DNA from: Nostoc sp. NMS4
GTDB lineage: Bacteria > Cyanobacteriota > Cyanobacteriia > Cyanobacteriales > Nostocaceae
Direction: 5' to 3'
NCBI RefSeq assembly: GCF_017115095.1
Contig: NZ_JABXKI010000031.1
Location: 1 to 34,648, forward strand
Length of the DNA stretch: 34,648 bases
The notes beneath the pieces were generated by a model. It worked only from the letters and a program-made list of their open reading frames with translations. It did no database searches and was not told the origin of the DNA. This document shows positions 23,678 to 32,285 of this stretch, one piece after another. Every line of letters begins with the position of its first letter. Position 1 is the stretch's first letter. The translations under genes were made by a program, and so were the position numbers.

Positions 23678-24463
23678 TTAAACCAAATAACTCGTATTTG
23701 GTACGATCGCAAAGAAGGCATACTCATACCAAGCAGTCCATAAGAAACTGCGAATCCATCGCTGGCGCTTGTCGGGACTCAATTCGTATTCAAACGCCCC
23801 ACGAGATACATCAATGGAAGATAGGTGAGAGTTGCAACCGCAGCCATGCTGATAAGTAAAACCATATTGAGAAGCAATACTTTGCACCTTCATTTGGATA
23901 GCAAATACCTTACCTGCATGGAGTATGGCATCCCAAGAACGTTTATGCTCAATATCGCGTTGATCGAATCGCAAGGCACGTTCTTCAAAAACATGATCGC
24001 GGTAAATTGGTGCTAAATGTACATGATAAAAGCTAGCAGGTAGTTCATAACCAAATTCATTGAACAAATCTATGCCAATGCGAGCCACTTTTATTTCATC
24101 AGCATAGTCGATTCCTTTTGATTCCACATCGCGGAGAATTTCTGCAAAGTTTGGATAGCTGTGTTTGAGAAAGTCTTGCCCAAAAAACTCTAAAGTTTCC
24201 CATGCTAGTTGTGCAAATAGCTGGGAAAATGAGGGTATTAAGTGAGCTAGTTGAGGGCGGTCGCTAAATAAGTCAACATCACCACGTTCTAATTTATACA
24301 AAAACAACTGTGCCATCTCAACATAGCTTTCGGGTTGAGAAAGTCCGACACTCGTGGTTCCTCTAGCAATGTCTTGCCATATAGAAGGTAGTTGAGAAAC
24401 ATGAACCGCATTTTCTCCGGCAATGACTGCAACAGGAGGACATTCGAGAAGTTGCATCGACAA
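23678..24463 (-). CDS. Conserved-looking protein of unknown function
   Basis: A 261-residue, mostly helical, soluble protein without signal peptide or membrane segment. Codon use and composition are those of a real gene. The most notable element is H206-G-C-G-C210 followed by NSHLSSID, a possible metal or redox site. Aromatic and acidic residues are frequent in the middle (FYHVHLAPIYRDHVFEERALRF). The family is not recognised. The ATG at 24463 has a purine-rich AAGGAG-like sequence just upstream on the minus strand. It is single and convergent with truB. Confidence 0.75.
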   Translation of the reverse strand: MSMQLLECPPVAVIAGENAVHVSQLPSIWQDIARGTTSVGLSQPESYVEMAQLFLYKLERGDVDLFSDRPQLAHLIPSFSQLFAQLAWETLEFFGQDFLKHSYPNFAEILRDVESKGIDYADEIKVARIGIDLFNEFGYELPASFYHVHLAPIYRDHVFEERALRFDQRDIEHKRSWDAILHAGKVFAIQMKVQSIASQYGFTYQHGCGCNSHLSSIDVSRGAFEYELSPDKRQRWIRSFLWTAWYEYAFFAIVPNTSYLV

Positions 24464-24580
24464 TCTCCTTTAAGACTTTAATCTGTAATTTACCTTAAGC
24501 GATCGCTAAATCTATCTTCTCAACACAATTAAAAATGTTTGACAGACTGTCTTTTGACAACGACCGCAATTTTACTCTTG

Positions 24581-24612
24581 AAGAAGAATTCAGAAGTCAG
24601 AATTCAGGAGCG
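24581..24612. repeat. Dispersed GAATTCAGAAGTCAGAATTCAGGAG repeat
   Basis: A copy of the repeat seen beside truB, lying in the ~250-base divergent region between the unknown minus-strand gene and the small helical pair. Nothing else is recognised in that region apart from one HIP1 site. Confidence 0.65.
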
Positions 24613-24713
24613 GAAGTGTTTTCCTCTACACTCAATGTTTTGATGAGGATCTTAGCTTAAATCTGATGGCAAGAAGCTGAACGATAATTTTTACAATGTG
24701 AGGCAGTACCGAG

Positions 24714-24911
24714 TTGAAACAAACGACGCTTAACTCATTGAAACGACTGTATGAAAAACTCGAAGTGATAACAAGAGAATTATACGACCTTGCCGAAATT
24801 GAGTTAGAGTTAGAAGATTTTGATGACGCTGGTTTATTCCAAACTAGAGCGGATATACTGTATGAACAAATGGAAAATTTGGATGCTGTAATCTCAGAGC
24901 TAGAAGGTTAA
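24714..24911 (+). CDS. Small acidic coiled-coil protein
   Basis: A 65-residue, almost entirely helical protein with heptad-like hydrophobic spacing (LNSLKRLYEKLEVITRELYDL...). It has 17 acidic against 6 basic residues. The TTG start at 24714 has GAGG about ten bases upstream; no in-frame ATG exists nearby. The second small gene follows after three bases, suggesting a two-gene operon and a heteromeric complex with that basic partner. The family is not recognised. Confidence 0.6.
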   Translation: MKQTTLNSLKRLYEKLEVITRELYDLAEIELELEDFDDAGLFQTRADILYEQMENLDAVISELEG

Positions 24912-24914
24912 AAG

Positions 24915-25100
24915 ATGATGGAAGAACTCAAAGCCAAAATTAAGGAGTTGGGTAAACGAGCAGCCGAGTTAAGCCGTCAATCCGTAGAAGTATCAAAAGT
25001 AAACCGGAAACAAGGACTTGATTTAATGCGACAAGCCAGAGATGCTAGTAAGCAATGTCAAGCATTGATACAAGAGTTGAAAAAACAACAAGCCGTTTAA
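24915..25100 (+). CDS. Small basic coiled-coil protein
   Basis: A 61-residue helical protein (MMEELKAKIKELGKRAAELSRQ...), with 14 basic and 8 acidic residues and one cysteine (C48). It is opposite in charge to the acidic helical protein encoded three bases upstream. The first ATG at 24915 is preceded by GAAGG near the upstream stop. The length, composition and coupling suggest a paired coiled coil. Function unknown. Confidence 0.6.
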   Translation: MMEELKAKIKELGKRAAELSRQSVEVSKVNRKQGLDLMRQARDASKQCQALIQELKKQQAV

Positions 25101-25281
25101 TTATTAGGTAAATTTTAGTAGTAGACTCTTAATCGCAACAACGTGGTTGACAGGCTATTCAGACGATGCTCCTAGTTACCTCGAAGCGATCGCTCCCGCT
25201 CCCTTAATATAGTTTATTTGTACTACTCAGCTACCACCTCTTATTACCACTTCGTCAATAATTTAGATGCGTTTGCCCTGT

Positions 25282-26124
25282 TTATACCCCTGTTTTCTTA
25301 TATATTTTTTCACCCCTGACTAACTCTTCATAATACTGCTCATAAGAGGTGAACCTGATAGATTCTTGTCTTCCTAAACCCAAGATGCCAAATTTGCAAA
25401 GACTATTATAAAACAGATCGTGTACCCGCTTTTGAAGTATCTGATTAAAATATATCAGGACGTTACGACAAAGAATAACATTAAACTCATTAAAAGAACT
25501 GTCAGTTGCTAAATTATGCTGGGCAAAAACAATATTTTCTCTTAGAGATGAGCGAAAAATAGCACTGTCATAAGCGGCTGTATAATATTCTGAAAACGAC
25601 TTCTTACCACCTGCTTTTAGATAAAGCTGAGTATATTCTTGCATCAGCTTCAGAGAGAAAATACCACTTTTGGCATTTTGTAATACCTTCTCGTTTGTAT
25701 CAGTGGCATATATGCGACAACGGTGATAAAGTCCTTCTTCTTGCAGTAAAATTGCCATTGAATAGACTTCTTCACCAGTAGAGCATCCAGCGTGCCAGAT
25801 CCGAATGAACGGATAGGTTTGTAAGAAAGGGATAACCTGATTTCTGAAGGTTTTATAAAAACTGGGATCACGAAACATTGATGTTACATTCACCGTCAGA
25901 GCAAGCAAAAATCTTTCTAAATAAACGCGGTTGTGGAGTAACCGCTCTTGTAATGCAGAAACATTTGCTAACCCTTCTAATTGCATGAAGCTCTGAATGC
26001 GGCGCTTGAGCGAGGAAAAAGCATAATCACGAAAGTCATAGCCGTAGTATTTATATACACCTTCCAATAGTAGGTGTATTTCTATGTCCTCCAAGATCGG
26101 TTTGGGTAGAGGCATAATATTCAT
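25282..26124 (-). CDS. CheR-type methyltransferase
   Basis: A 280-residue SAM-dependent protein-glutamate methyltransferase with the CheR helical N-terminal domain (about 8-75) and Rossmann domain. Motifs are TSMFRDPSFY (81-90), WHAGCSTGEEVYSMAI (110-125, SAM binding), IYATDTNEKVLQ (138-149) and CRNVLIYF (219-226). CheR normally methylates chemoreceptors, but no receptor, CheA, CheB or CheW gene is within this window. It lies 12 bases after a gene for a small membrane-anchored protein and is probably co-transcribed with it. The start is ATG 26124 or the in-frame ATG at 26115. Confidence 0.93.
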   Translation of the reverse strand: MNIMPLPKPILEDIEIHLLLEGVYKYYGYDFRDYAFSSLKRRIQSFMQLEGLANVSALQERLLHNRVYLERFLLALTVNVTSMFRDPSFYKTFRNQVIPFLQTYPFIRIWHAGCSTGEEVYSMAILLQEEGLYHRCRIYATDTNEKVLQNAKSGIFSLKLMQEYTQLYLKAGGKKSFSEYYTAAYDSAIFRSSLRENIVFAQHNLATDSSFNEFNVILCRNVLIYFNQILQKRVHDLFYNSLCKFGILGLGRQESIRFTSYEQYYEELVRGEKIYKKTGV

Positions 26125-26136
26125 AATTCATAGGTT

Positions 26137-26673
26137 TCAGTTTAACCAAGTGGCTTTTATTACTAAAACAGCGATCGCAATTATTGAAATTCCAGCTAGC
26201 CATCTAACCTGATAACGCAGATTTTTAATCTCTTGGCTCAGACTTTCTGATTGTGGTATAGCATACGGTTCCAGTTGTACAACTTCAATAGCTACTTGTT
26301 CGGTTGTCTTTTGAGGATTTTCAAAAGAGACTTGGGTGTGTAGCCAATTAGTAATCAGTTGGGGACAGTTCTTTTTAAACCAATTTAAAGCCAAAGTTCT
26401 AAAAACTGGTTTGGACATTCGCGCAATTAATTTCATCACCCTATTTAAGGGTTTTAGGCGAAGCTTTTGATTAATCAAATTGACTGAACCAACATCATAA
26501 AGACAATCCAGAATTAGTTTTACAGTGGCTTCTTCACTGTTAATTAGGTTTTGCAGTAAAAGCAGAACATCACGCATACGCTCTGCTTCCATATACTTTT
26601 CTGCCAAGTTTTCTGGAGGACTCACTGAAGGATTTACAGTTGGATTTAGGGTTTTTCGTCTTACTATCGTCAT
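26137..26673 (-). CDS. Unknown protein with a C-terminal membrane anchor
   Basis: A 178-residue protein. A helical N-terminal and central part (about 20-110) is followed by a variable linker (about 115-145) and one membrane helix near the C-terminus (about 156-173, WLAGISIIAIAVLVIKA). The tail-anchored layout places the bulk in the cytoplasm. Being 12 bases upstream of the CheR-type gene, it may be its partner or substrate. The family is not recognised. Confidence 0.65.
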   Translation of the reverse strand: MTIVRRKTLNPTVNPSVSPPENLAEKYMEAERMRDVLLLLQNLINSEEATVKLILDCLYDVGSVNLINQKLRLKPLNRVMKLIARMSKPVFRTLALNWFKKNCPQLITNWLHTQVSFENPQKTTEQVAIEVVQLEPYAIPQSESLSQEIKNLRYQVRWLAGISIIAIAVLVIKATWLN

Positions 26674-26857
26674 ATTGGTAACATAGCAGTCATGATCACG
26701 TCAGTACACCTATCTACCGAGAGAAAGATTTTTTATCTAGAGAGAGAACTAAAAGCCAAAATTTATTCGTGAGAAACATGACTAGATCGTGTTTGTAAAA
26801 AAGCTATTTGTCTAGTTCTTATAAATCTTTTATTTACTGATGGGTAAATAAAATTTT

Positions 26858-27424
26858 TTATTTAGATGCTAACACCTCAATTTGTGAAATGACCCGTTCT
26901 AATTCCTCAATTATTATACTGCTTCCAGTCTTTTTAAAAGCATCTACAAGCGCCCGATAATACCAAAGAGTACCGTCTTTACGTCCTTGAAAACGCTCCC
27001 AAAGTGATTCGCCCAAAATGCGATAATCTTTGAGAATAGACTGGGCATTGTAAAGTTTATCAGCTAATGACACAAGCAGAACTGATGGGGAAGCCGTAGG
27101 AATATGAGCAATGTATGCCTCCTTACGCTGTCGCCAAGGGGGTTTGGGAGTTGTATCAGCGTCAGTACAACCATCTACAATTGCCGTTACATTGTCACCA
27201 AAGCGACGGCGAATTTCTTCTCGTGTTGCAGCCCCACCTTGATCTTCGATCGCATCGTGTAAGAGGGCTGCGATCGCTTCATCTTCATTAGCCCCATATT
27301 CTAAAGCAATACTGGTAACACCTAATAAATGGGCAATGTAAGGGACACCTGAACCTTTACGAACTTGGTTGGCGTGTAGTTGGGTGGCGTAGGTGAGGGC
27401 TGCGGTAAAACGTTCTGAAAGCAT
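26858..27424 (-). CDS. Small HD-domain phosphohydrolase (SpoT/Mesh1-like)
   Basis: A 188-residue single-domain protein. The HD metal ligands are in HANQVRKGSGVPYIAHLLGV (H17, H32) and ALLHDAIED (H56-D57), with a later Asp in the LADKLYNA segment. This is the arrangement of the hydrolase domain of RelA/SpoT enzymes, and the length is close to stand-alone small alarmone hydrolases (Mesh1/SAH). (p)ppGpp hydrolysis is therefore possible, but other nucleotide substrates are not excluded. No synthetase domain is present. Monocistronic. Confidence 0.85.
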   Translation of the reverse strand: MLSERFTAALTYATQLHANQVRKGSGVPYIAHLLGVTSIALEYGANEDEAIAALLHDAIEDQGGAATREEIRRRFGDNVTAIVDGCTDADTTPKPPWRQRKEAYIAHIPTASPSVLLVSLADKLYNAQSILKDYRILGESLWERFQGRKDGTLWYYRALVDAFKKTGSSIIIEELERVISQIEVLASK

Positions 27425-27722
27425 TGTATAAAAGGAGTCAGGAGTCAGGAATCAGAATAACTCAACTTAATAAATAAAGGATTTATGTCAATTTTATAAC
27501 AAATCGCTCCCAGCGCAGAGGTAAGAAAGCATGAAAGGGGTATAGAGGTATTGAAATTTGAAATTAGATAGACAACATTCATATTTATATTCCATCGCCA
27601 GATAGATAAAACTCTGCTGTTAGTTTATTAAATTTACTCAAGGATGCGCTATTCAAATGTTTGTTGAAAAAACTTTTTCAGCTTCAAAATGTAACGATCG
27701 CAAATTTTAGGATAATAAATAA
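27425..27722. other. Divergent intergenic region
   Basis: About 300 bases. A copy of the GGAGTCAGGAGTCAGGAATCAGAAT repeat lies at 27432-27456 next to the HD gene start. The rest is AT-rich and shows nothing recognisable; it should hold promoters for both flanking genes. Confidence 0.55.
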
Positions 27723-28274
27723 ATGGAAACTACAGAAACAACGCAAACAGGTTCAACACCTTTTCCAAACATTCCACCAATTATTGAAAGTAACGACAGT
27801 GAATATCGTGATACTGGTGTACCTAGTACAGTGGCGATCGCTGGACATCCTCTACACCCGCTAAGTGTGATCTTTCCCATAGCATTTTTAGCCGCCGCTT
27901 TGGGAAGTGATATTGGTTACTGGTTAACTGGTGATTTCTTTTGGGCTAGGGCTTCGTTATGGTTAATCGGACTTGGATTAGCTGGAGGTATCCTTGCATC
28001 TGCGATCGGTCTTAGCGACTTTTTGAAAATTGAACGAGTCCGCAAGCGCGCCGCCGGTTGGACGCATTTGATACTTAACGTTTCTATACTAGTTTTATCA
28101 CTCGTCAACTTCCTCATCCGCTTGGGTGACGCTGAATCCCAAATACTACCTTGGGGGCTGGTACTTTCGCTCATTGTTGGTACACTGACAAGTGCTTCTG
28201 GTTGGTTCGGTGCTGAACTCTCCTATCGCCACAAAATTGGTGTAGTGGGTGCTGGTAGCAGAAGATATCCTTAA
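27723..28274 (+). CDS. DUF2231 membrane protein
   Basis: A 183-residue protein with a polar N-terminus of about 38 residues, then the family-type GHPLHPLSVIFPIAFL, and four membrane helices (about 47-65, 75-96, 110-130 and 142-162). This matches DUF2231, a family of predicted membrane proteins proposed to bind haem or take part in redox functions through conserved histidines; the role is not established. The ATG at 27723 is preceded by AT-rich sequence. A 35-base palindrome follows the stop. Confidence 0.88.
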   Translation: METTETTQTGSTPFPNIPPIIESNDSEYRDTGVPSTVAIAGHPLHPLSVIFPIAFLAAALGSDIGYWLTGDFFWARASLWLIGLGLAGGILASAIGLSDFLKIERVRKRAAGWTHLILNVSILVLSLVNFLIRLGDAESQILPWGLVLSLIVGTLTSASGWFGAELSYRHKIGVVGAGSRRYP

Positions 28275-28288
28275 TTTTGCGGGGCTGC

Positions 28289-28323
28289 TAGATCCCCGAC
28301 TTCTTGAAGAAGTCGGGGATCTA
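28289..28323. terminator. Perfect 17-bp-stem hairpin after the DUF2231 gene
   Basis: TAGATCCCCGACTTCTT, one G, then the exact reverse complement. It starts 14 bases after the stop. It is strong enough to terminate although no T run follows. The GATCCCCGACTTCTT palindrome also looks like a dispersed Nostoc-type repeat. Confidence 0.65.
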
Positions 28324-28548
28324 AACACCACTAACCTCTCAAAACTTTTGTGGTGAAAAAAAATACATTCTGTTAAATACTAACTACTTATATACACAAG
28401 TTTCAAAAAATTACAATTATACAAAAGATTGAAATTGCAATATATAATTTCATCCTAAATTAAGTTTAAAAAAAGTGCGCGAGCGGTAATTTGCAGACTT
28501 TAAAGTGTTTTAATAAAGTTATTACCCAAAGTTTAGAGAAGCAAAAAC

Positions 28549-28917
28549 ATGAAAGGTTTCAGGAAGTTATCCTCAATAGCAGTATTGCTATTTGCCTTTG
28601 TGTCTCCGCCCTCATTAGTTGAAGCGAAAGATATTAATCTAAGTAATACTCTGAATGAACAGAGCGTTGCGCCAGATGCCAACCTGATTGGAAATAAAAC
28701 CGGAGAGGTTTTGATTGCTCAACGGCGATCGAGACGATACTATAGACGACGGGAAATGATTCAACGCCGATACCCCTTTGGAAGACGGCAGATAATCCGA
28801 CGACAGCAGTTAAGACAACGGCAGATAATACGAGGACGGCAGCGTTTCGGAGAAGAGGGGATTATCCAACGACGGCAACGCTTCGGACGCGACCAAATTA
28901 TCCGACGACGCTATTAG
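28549..28917 (+). CDS. Exported arginine-rich repeat protein
   Basis: A 122-residue protein with a signal peptide (about 1-27, VSPPSLVEAKD) and a short linker. Its C-terminal 65 residues contain 25 arginines arranged as degenerate repeats around QIIRR and RFG (RRQIIRRQQ, RQIIRGRQRFG, GIIQRRQRFG, DQIIRRRY). The mature protein would be extremely basic and located outside the cytoplasmic membrane, where it could bind anionic polymers, nucleic acid or phospholipid. The family is not recognised. The ATG at 28549 is preceded by GAGAAG (ribosome binding site). Single gene. Confidence 0.7.
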   Translation: MKGFRKLSSIAVLLFAFVSPPSLVEAKDINLSNTLNEQSVAPDANLIGNKTGEVLIAQRRSRRYYRRREMIQRRYPFGRRQIIRRQQLRQRQIIRGRQRFGEEGIIQRRQRFGRDQIIRRRY

Positions 28918-28972
28918 ACATCGGAGTGAAAATGACGTAGGCGCATCAGTCGAGGGGCGTAAATAATTAAAG

Positions 28973-29220
28973 GTTTGTAGTGAGGGCTAAAGCATTGGTG
29001 TTAACTTAAGCTAGAAATAGCTTAACTGTTGGCTTTATAACCCGCCAAGAAATAAATTTCTTGGCTAATAGCTAAAGTCTACTGAAGTAGACTAAAGATT
29101 TTTGGGGATATCTAGTCATCTTTAGATGACTTTAACTATTAGCAAGGAACTTCAGTTTCTTGCGGGACATGACTTTTACGTTAAGTTGACACCTATGGGG
29201 CTAAAGCCCTCACTACGAAC
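28973..29220. mobile_element. Nested palindromic (MITE-like) element
   Basis: Terminal inverted repeats GTTTGTAGTGAGGGCT (28973-28988) and AGCCCTCACTACGAAC (29205-29220) match at 15 of 16 positions. Inside are four small stems: 29006-29025 (GAAA loop), 29044-29065, 29076-29093 and 29116-29133. In addition 29041-29100 and 29105-29165 are imperfect inverted copies of each other (CCCGCCAAGAAAT... against CCCGCAAGAAACT...). There is no open reading frame, so movement would need a transposase supplied in trans. No target duplication was identified. Confidence 0.6.
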
Positions 29221-29256
29221 TAACCACCAAATAAATAAGTTATCCATAAACTTGAT

Positions 29257-29284
29257 GTGCGTTACGGCTTAAGCCGTAACGCAC
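29257..29284. terminator. Perfect 28-bp palindrome downstream of tal
   Basis: GTGCGTTACGGCTT is followed by its exact reverse complement. It lies about 30 bases beyond the transaldolase stop (minus strand) and probably ends that transcript. It may also be a member of a dispersed palindrome family. Confidence 0.6.
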
Positions 29285-29315
29285 ACTACAATGGATGTTT
29301 TTTAATTGGAAGTCA

Positions 29316-30320
29316 CTAATGGCTTGCCACTACCTCTCCTTCAAGGCGAACAAGTCGGTCTGCCAAAAGTTTTTCAAGGTCTTCTAGTGCCTTGGTAAAA
29401 CCTTTAATACCTTCGTCTAGTTTGTCAGTTGCCATGCGATCGGCAGCGTGCATCTTGTCATAGCTAGCTTTGTCAATGGATATCTTTTCAATTTCCAGAC
29501 TTGCTACCTTGGCAGGGTCAAGTTTGCGTGGCAGTTCTGCAACGGTTGATTGCAATTCAGCCAAAAGCGATGGCGAAATAGTCAGCAAATCACTACCTGC
29601 AAGTTCAGTAATTTCACCAAGATTACGGAAGCTAGCGCCCATAACCTCGGTTTTATAGCCGAATTTCTTGTAGTAGTTGTAGATTGTGGTGACAGACAAA
29701 ACACCTGGGTCTTCAGCTGCTGGGTAGCTATCGCGTCCGGTATCTTTTTTGTACCAGTCAAGAATCCGGCCAACGAAGGGAGAAATTAGGGTAACGCCAG
29801 CTTCTGCACAGGCGATCGCTTGATGAAGACCAAACAACAAGGTAAGGTTACAATGAATACCTTCTTTTTCGAGAATTTCCGCAGCGCGAATACCTTCCCA
29901 AGTGGTGGCAATTTTAATTAAAACGCGATCGCGGCCAACTCCAGCAGCTTTATACTGAGCAATTAATTCCCGTGCCTTAGTCAGAGTAGCTTCGGTATCG
30001 TAAGACAAGCGAGCATCCACTTCTGTAGACACGCGACCGGGAATGATTTGCAAAATCTTTAATCCAAAGGCAACTGCCAAACGGTCAAAAGCTAGAGAAA
30101 CTATCTGTGCTTGGGTAGCTCCGGCTCCAGCATCTTTTTTGGCTTGGAGTAAAGTTTGATCAACAATTCCCTGATATTCCGGCATCTGCGCCGCAGCAGT
30201 AATCAGAGAAGGATTGGTGGTGGCATCTTGGGGTTTAAACTTTTCAATTGCCTGAATATCCCCTGTATCTGCGACTACAACAGTCACTTCTCGCAATTGT
30301 TCCAGTAAATTCTTAGACAT
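29316..30320 (-). CDS. tal: Transaldolase
   Basis: Transfers a dihydroxyacetone unit between sugar phosphates in the oxidative pentose phosphate pathway, the main route for dark and heterocyst sugar catabolism in cyanobacteria. Signatures are DATTNPSLI (32-40), the Schiff-base lysine K136 in [11 protein letters not shown], and [18 protein letters not shown] with FVGRILDWY further on. The 334-residue length is that of the TalB type, without any C-terminal EF-hand extension. The ATG at 30320 is preceded by GGAG on the minus strand. It is separated from the pyruvate kinase gene by 210 bases of repeats, so probably transcribed on its own. Confidence 0.96.
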   Translation of the reverse strand: MSKNLLEQLREVTVVVADTGDIQAIEKFKPQDATTNPSLITAAAQMPEYQGIVDQTLLQAKKDAGAGATQAQIVSLAFDRLAVAFGLKILQIIPGRVSTEVDARLSYDTEATLTKARELIAQYKAAGVGRDRVLIKIATTWEGIRAAEILEKEGIHCNLTLLFGLHQAIACAEAGVTLISPFVGRILDWYKKDTGRDSYPAAEDPGVLSVTTIYNYYKKFGYKTEVMGASFRNLGEITELAGSDLLTISPSLLAELQSTVAELPRKLDPAKVASLEIEKISIDKASYDKMHAADRMATDKLDEGIKGFTKALEDLEKLLADRLVRLEGEVVASH

Positions 30321-30374
30321 AAAATACTCCGTGATGAATGTTACAGGATTTACTTATTCCCTAGCGAATGCTGA

Positions 30375-30515
30375 GTGCTGTTAGCGGTAGCGGGGCGTTT
30401 AGCCCGTGCTGAGTTAGGAGTTAGGAGTTAGGAGTTTTGTTTATCTCCCTTATCTCCCTTGTCTCCCTTGTCTCCCTTGTCTCCCTCATCCCCCTCATCT
30501 CCCTCATCTCCCCAG
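30375..30515. repeat. Composite tandem repeats between pyk and tal
   Basis: A 24-bp sequence (30375-30398) recurs inverted at 33747-33770. It is followed by GGAGTTA heptamers, then about nine 10-base TCTCCCTTG/TCTCCCTCA units to 30515. The heptamer-to-CTCCCT junction is the same as at 2391-2446. Confidence 0.88.
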
Positions 30516-30531
30516 CCTTATTCTAAGTGCC

Positions 30532-31962
30532 TTATGCCGAAATTGGCTGTCCAATGGAATGCACTTTGATTAAACTGGTTGTTCCTGATTTACCAATTGG
30601 AACACCAGAGGTAATCACCACTTTATCGCCCTTGTTTGCTAAACCCATGTCTACAACTCTGTTCACCACATTGGTAAACATCTCTTCAGCATTGTGGACT
30701 GGTGGAATCAGCAAAGGTTCCACACCCCAGGAAAGGGCTAACTGGCGATAAACGGTGATGTCAGGTGTTAAGGCAATAATCGGAGAAGTTGGGCGATATT
30801 TAGACACCATTCTCGCCGTGTTCCCTGAAGAAGTGTTACAGAGAATTGCCCGTGAGCCTGTTTCATAAGCGATGCGACACACTGATTCGGCTACAGATTC
30901 GGTGACGCTAAGACTACCTGCTTCATGACACCAAGAATGTCTGCTACCTTCATCTAAAGCTTGTTCTGTTCGCACGGCGATGTTGTGCATCATTTGCACT
31001 GCGGCGATGGGATACTGTCCAACAGCTGTTTCACCAGAAAGCATTACCGCATCTGTACCATCCAAGATGGAGTTAGCAACATCTGTAGCCTCGGCGCGGG
31101 TGGGATCGGGGGCGCTAATCATTGACTCTAGCATTTGCGTGGCTGTAATCACGGGTTTACCAGCCTGATTGCAACGGCGAGTTATATCTTTTTGAATCAG
31201 AGGGACTTCATGAATCGGCATTTCTACGCCCAAATCGCCACGGGCAATCATAATGCCATCGGCAACCTTGAGGATGGAGTCAAAGTCTTGTACTGCTTCT
31301 GCTCTTTCGATTTTGGCAATTAAACGGATGGAAGCGCCAGCAGCTTCAATCATCCTACGGGCGGGTTCTAAATCTTGTGGCGATCGCACAAAGGACACCG
31401 CTACCAAGTCTACACCCAACTGAATCCCAAAACGCAAATCCAGCAAGTCTTTTTCGGTGATTGAACTAACAGGTAGAGGTGTTTGTGGTAGGTTGACTCC
31501 CTTGTGGGTGGAAATTAACCCGCCAATTTTCACCAACGCCCGAATGCGATCGGCATCGCGATCGGTGACAATCAACTTGACGCGACCATCGTTAATTAAA
31601 ATCGGTTCACCTGGTCGCATCATTGCGAACAAAGTCGGCAATGGTAGAGGTATTTCGTCAATACTCTCACCCTTTTCTTGCAAAACAAAGGTAACTTCAC
31701 TACCAGCTTCCAGATTTAACCCTTCTGGTGGTAAAATACCCAAACGGATCTTAGGGCCACACAAGTCTTGCATAATAGCGATCGGCTTTTGCTGCTCACT
31801 ACTAATCTGCCTGAGATACTGAGCAGTTTGCGCGTGGAATTCATAAGCTCCGTGGGAAAAATTCAGCCGTGCCACGTTCATTCCAGCTTCTACTAAGGCT
31901 TGTAACTTTTCAGGTGCAGATGTAGCCGGTCCAACAGTACAAATAATTTTGGTTCGACGCAT
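30532..31962 (-). CDS. pyk: Pyruvate kinase
   Basis: Converts phosphoenolpyruvate and ADP to pyruvate and ATP. The preferred start is ATG 31962 (MRRTKIICTVGPAT), the conserved family N-terminus; an in-frame TTG at 31992 would add ten residues. Motifs are NVARLNFSHG (29-38), QDLCGPKIRLG (65-75), the active-site IAKIERAEAV (K217, E219), ARGDLGVEMP (240-249) and MLSGETAVG. At 476 residues it lacks the C-terminal PEP-utiliser extension found on the longer cyanobacterial paralogue. It lies between tal and gap on the same strand but with wide repeat-containing gaps. Confidence 0.96.
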   Translation of the reverse strand: MRRTKIICTVGPATSAPEKLQALVEAGMNVARLNFSHGAYEFHAQTAQYLRQISSEQQKPIAIMQDLCGPKIRLGILPPEGLNLEAGSEVTFVLQEKGESIDEIPLPLPTLFAMMRPGEPILINDGRVKLIVTDRDADRIRALVKIGGLISTHKGVNLPQTPLPVSSITEKDLLDLRFGIQLGVDLVAVSFVRSPQDLEPARRMIEAAGASIRLIAKIERAEAVQDFDSILKVADGIMIARGDLGVEMPIHEVPLIQKDITRRCNQAGKPVITATQMLESMISAPDPTRAEATDVANSILDGTDAVMLSGETAVGQYPIAAVQMMHNIAVRTEQALDEGSRHSWCHEAGSLSVTESVAESVCRIAYETGSRAILCNTSSGNTARMVSKYRPTSPIIALTPDITVYRQLALSWGVEPLLIPPVHNAEEMFTNVVNRVVDMGLANKGDKVVITSGVPIGKSGTTSLIKVHSIGQPISA

Positions 31963-32009
31963 AGGGATTAGGGGTTGAGGATTAACCTGCAAATTTGGAA
32001 GCTTTATAC

Positions 32010-32114
32010 CAATTCGTCGTAATTCGTAATTCGTAATGACGCGACGCTCCTGCGTCGCTAACGCTTCGCTATCGCGGACTCGCTAACGCTGCGCTAACGT
32101 AATTCGTAATTAAG
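32010..32114. repeat. Repeat cluster with AATTCGTAATT borders
   Basis: Direct AATTCGTAATT repeats at both ends surround a CGC-rich core that includes the palindrome GCGACGC-TCCT-GCGTCGC (32041-32058) and several CGCTAACGC-like units. It resembles the composite at 22568-22664 in design. Confidence 0.7.
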
Positions 32115-32285
32115 AGACTTCAGATTTTATTTGGGTTTCCCGGTTTAAACCTTTAGTCTTCTTTTGCAGAATTGGTATTATGCGAGGGCATCCAAATTCA
32201 CACGTGCTTCATATCACTGGTTTGCTAAGTAAAGATACTAAAATGCGTTTTGTTTTCAGGTATTTCCCATTTGACCCAAATCCCA

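Noticed and set aside
31963..31992. Ten-residue N-terminal extension of pyruvate kinase from a TTG
   Set aside because: The ATG at 31962 gives the conserved family N-terminus MRRTKIICTVGPA.
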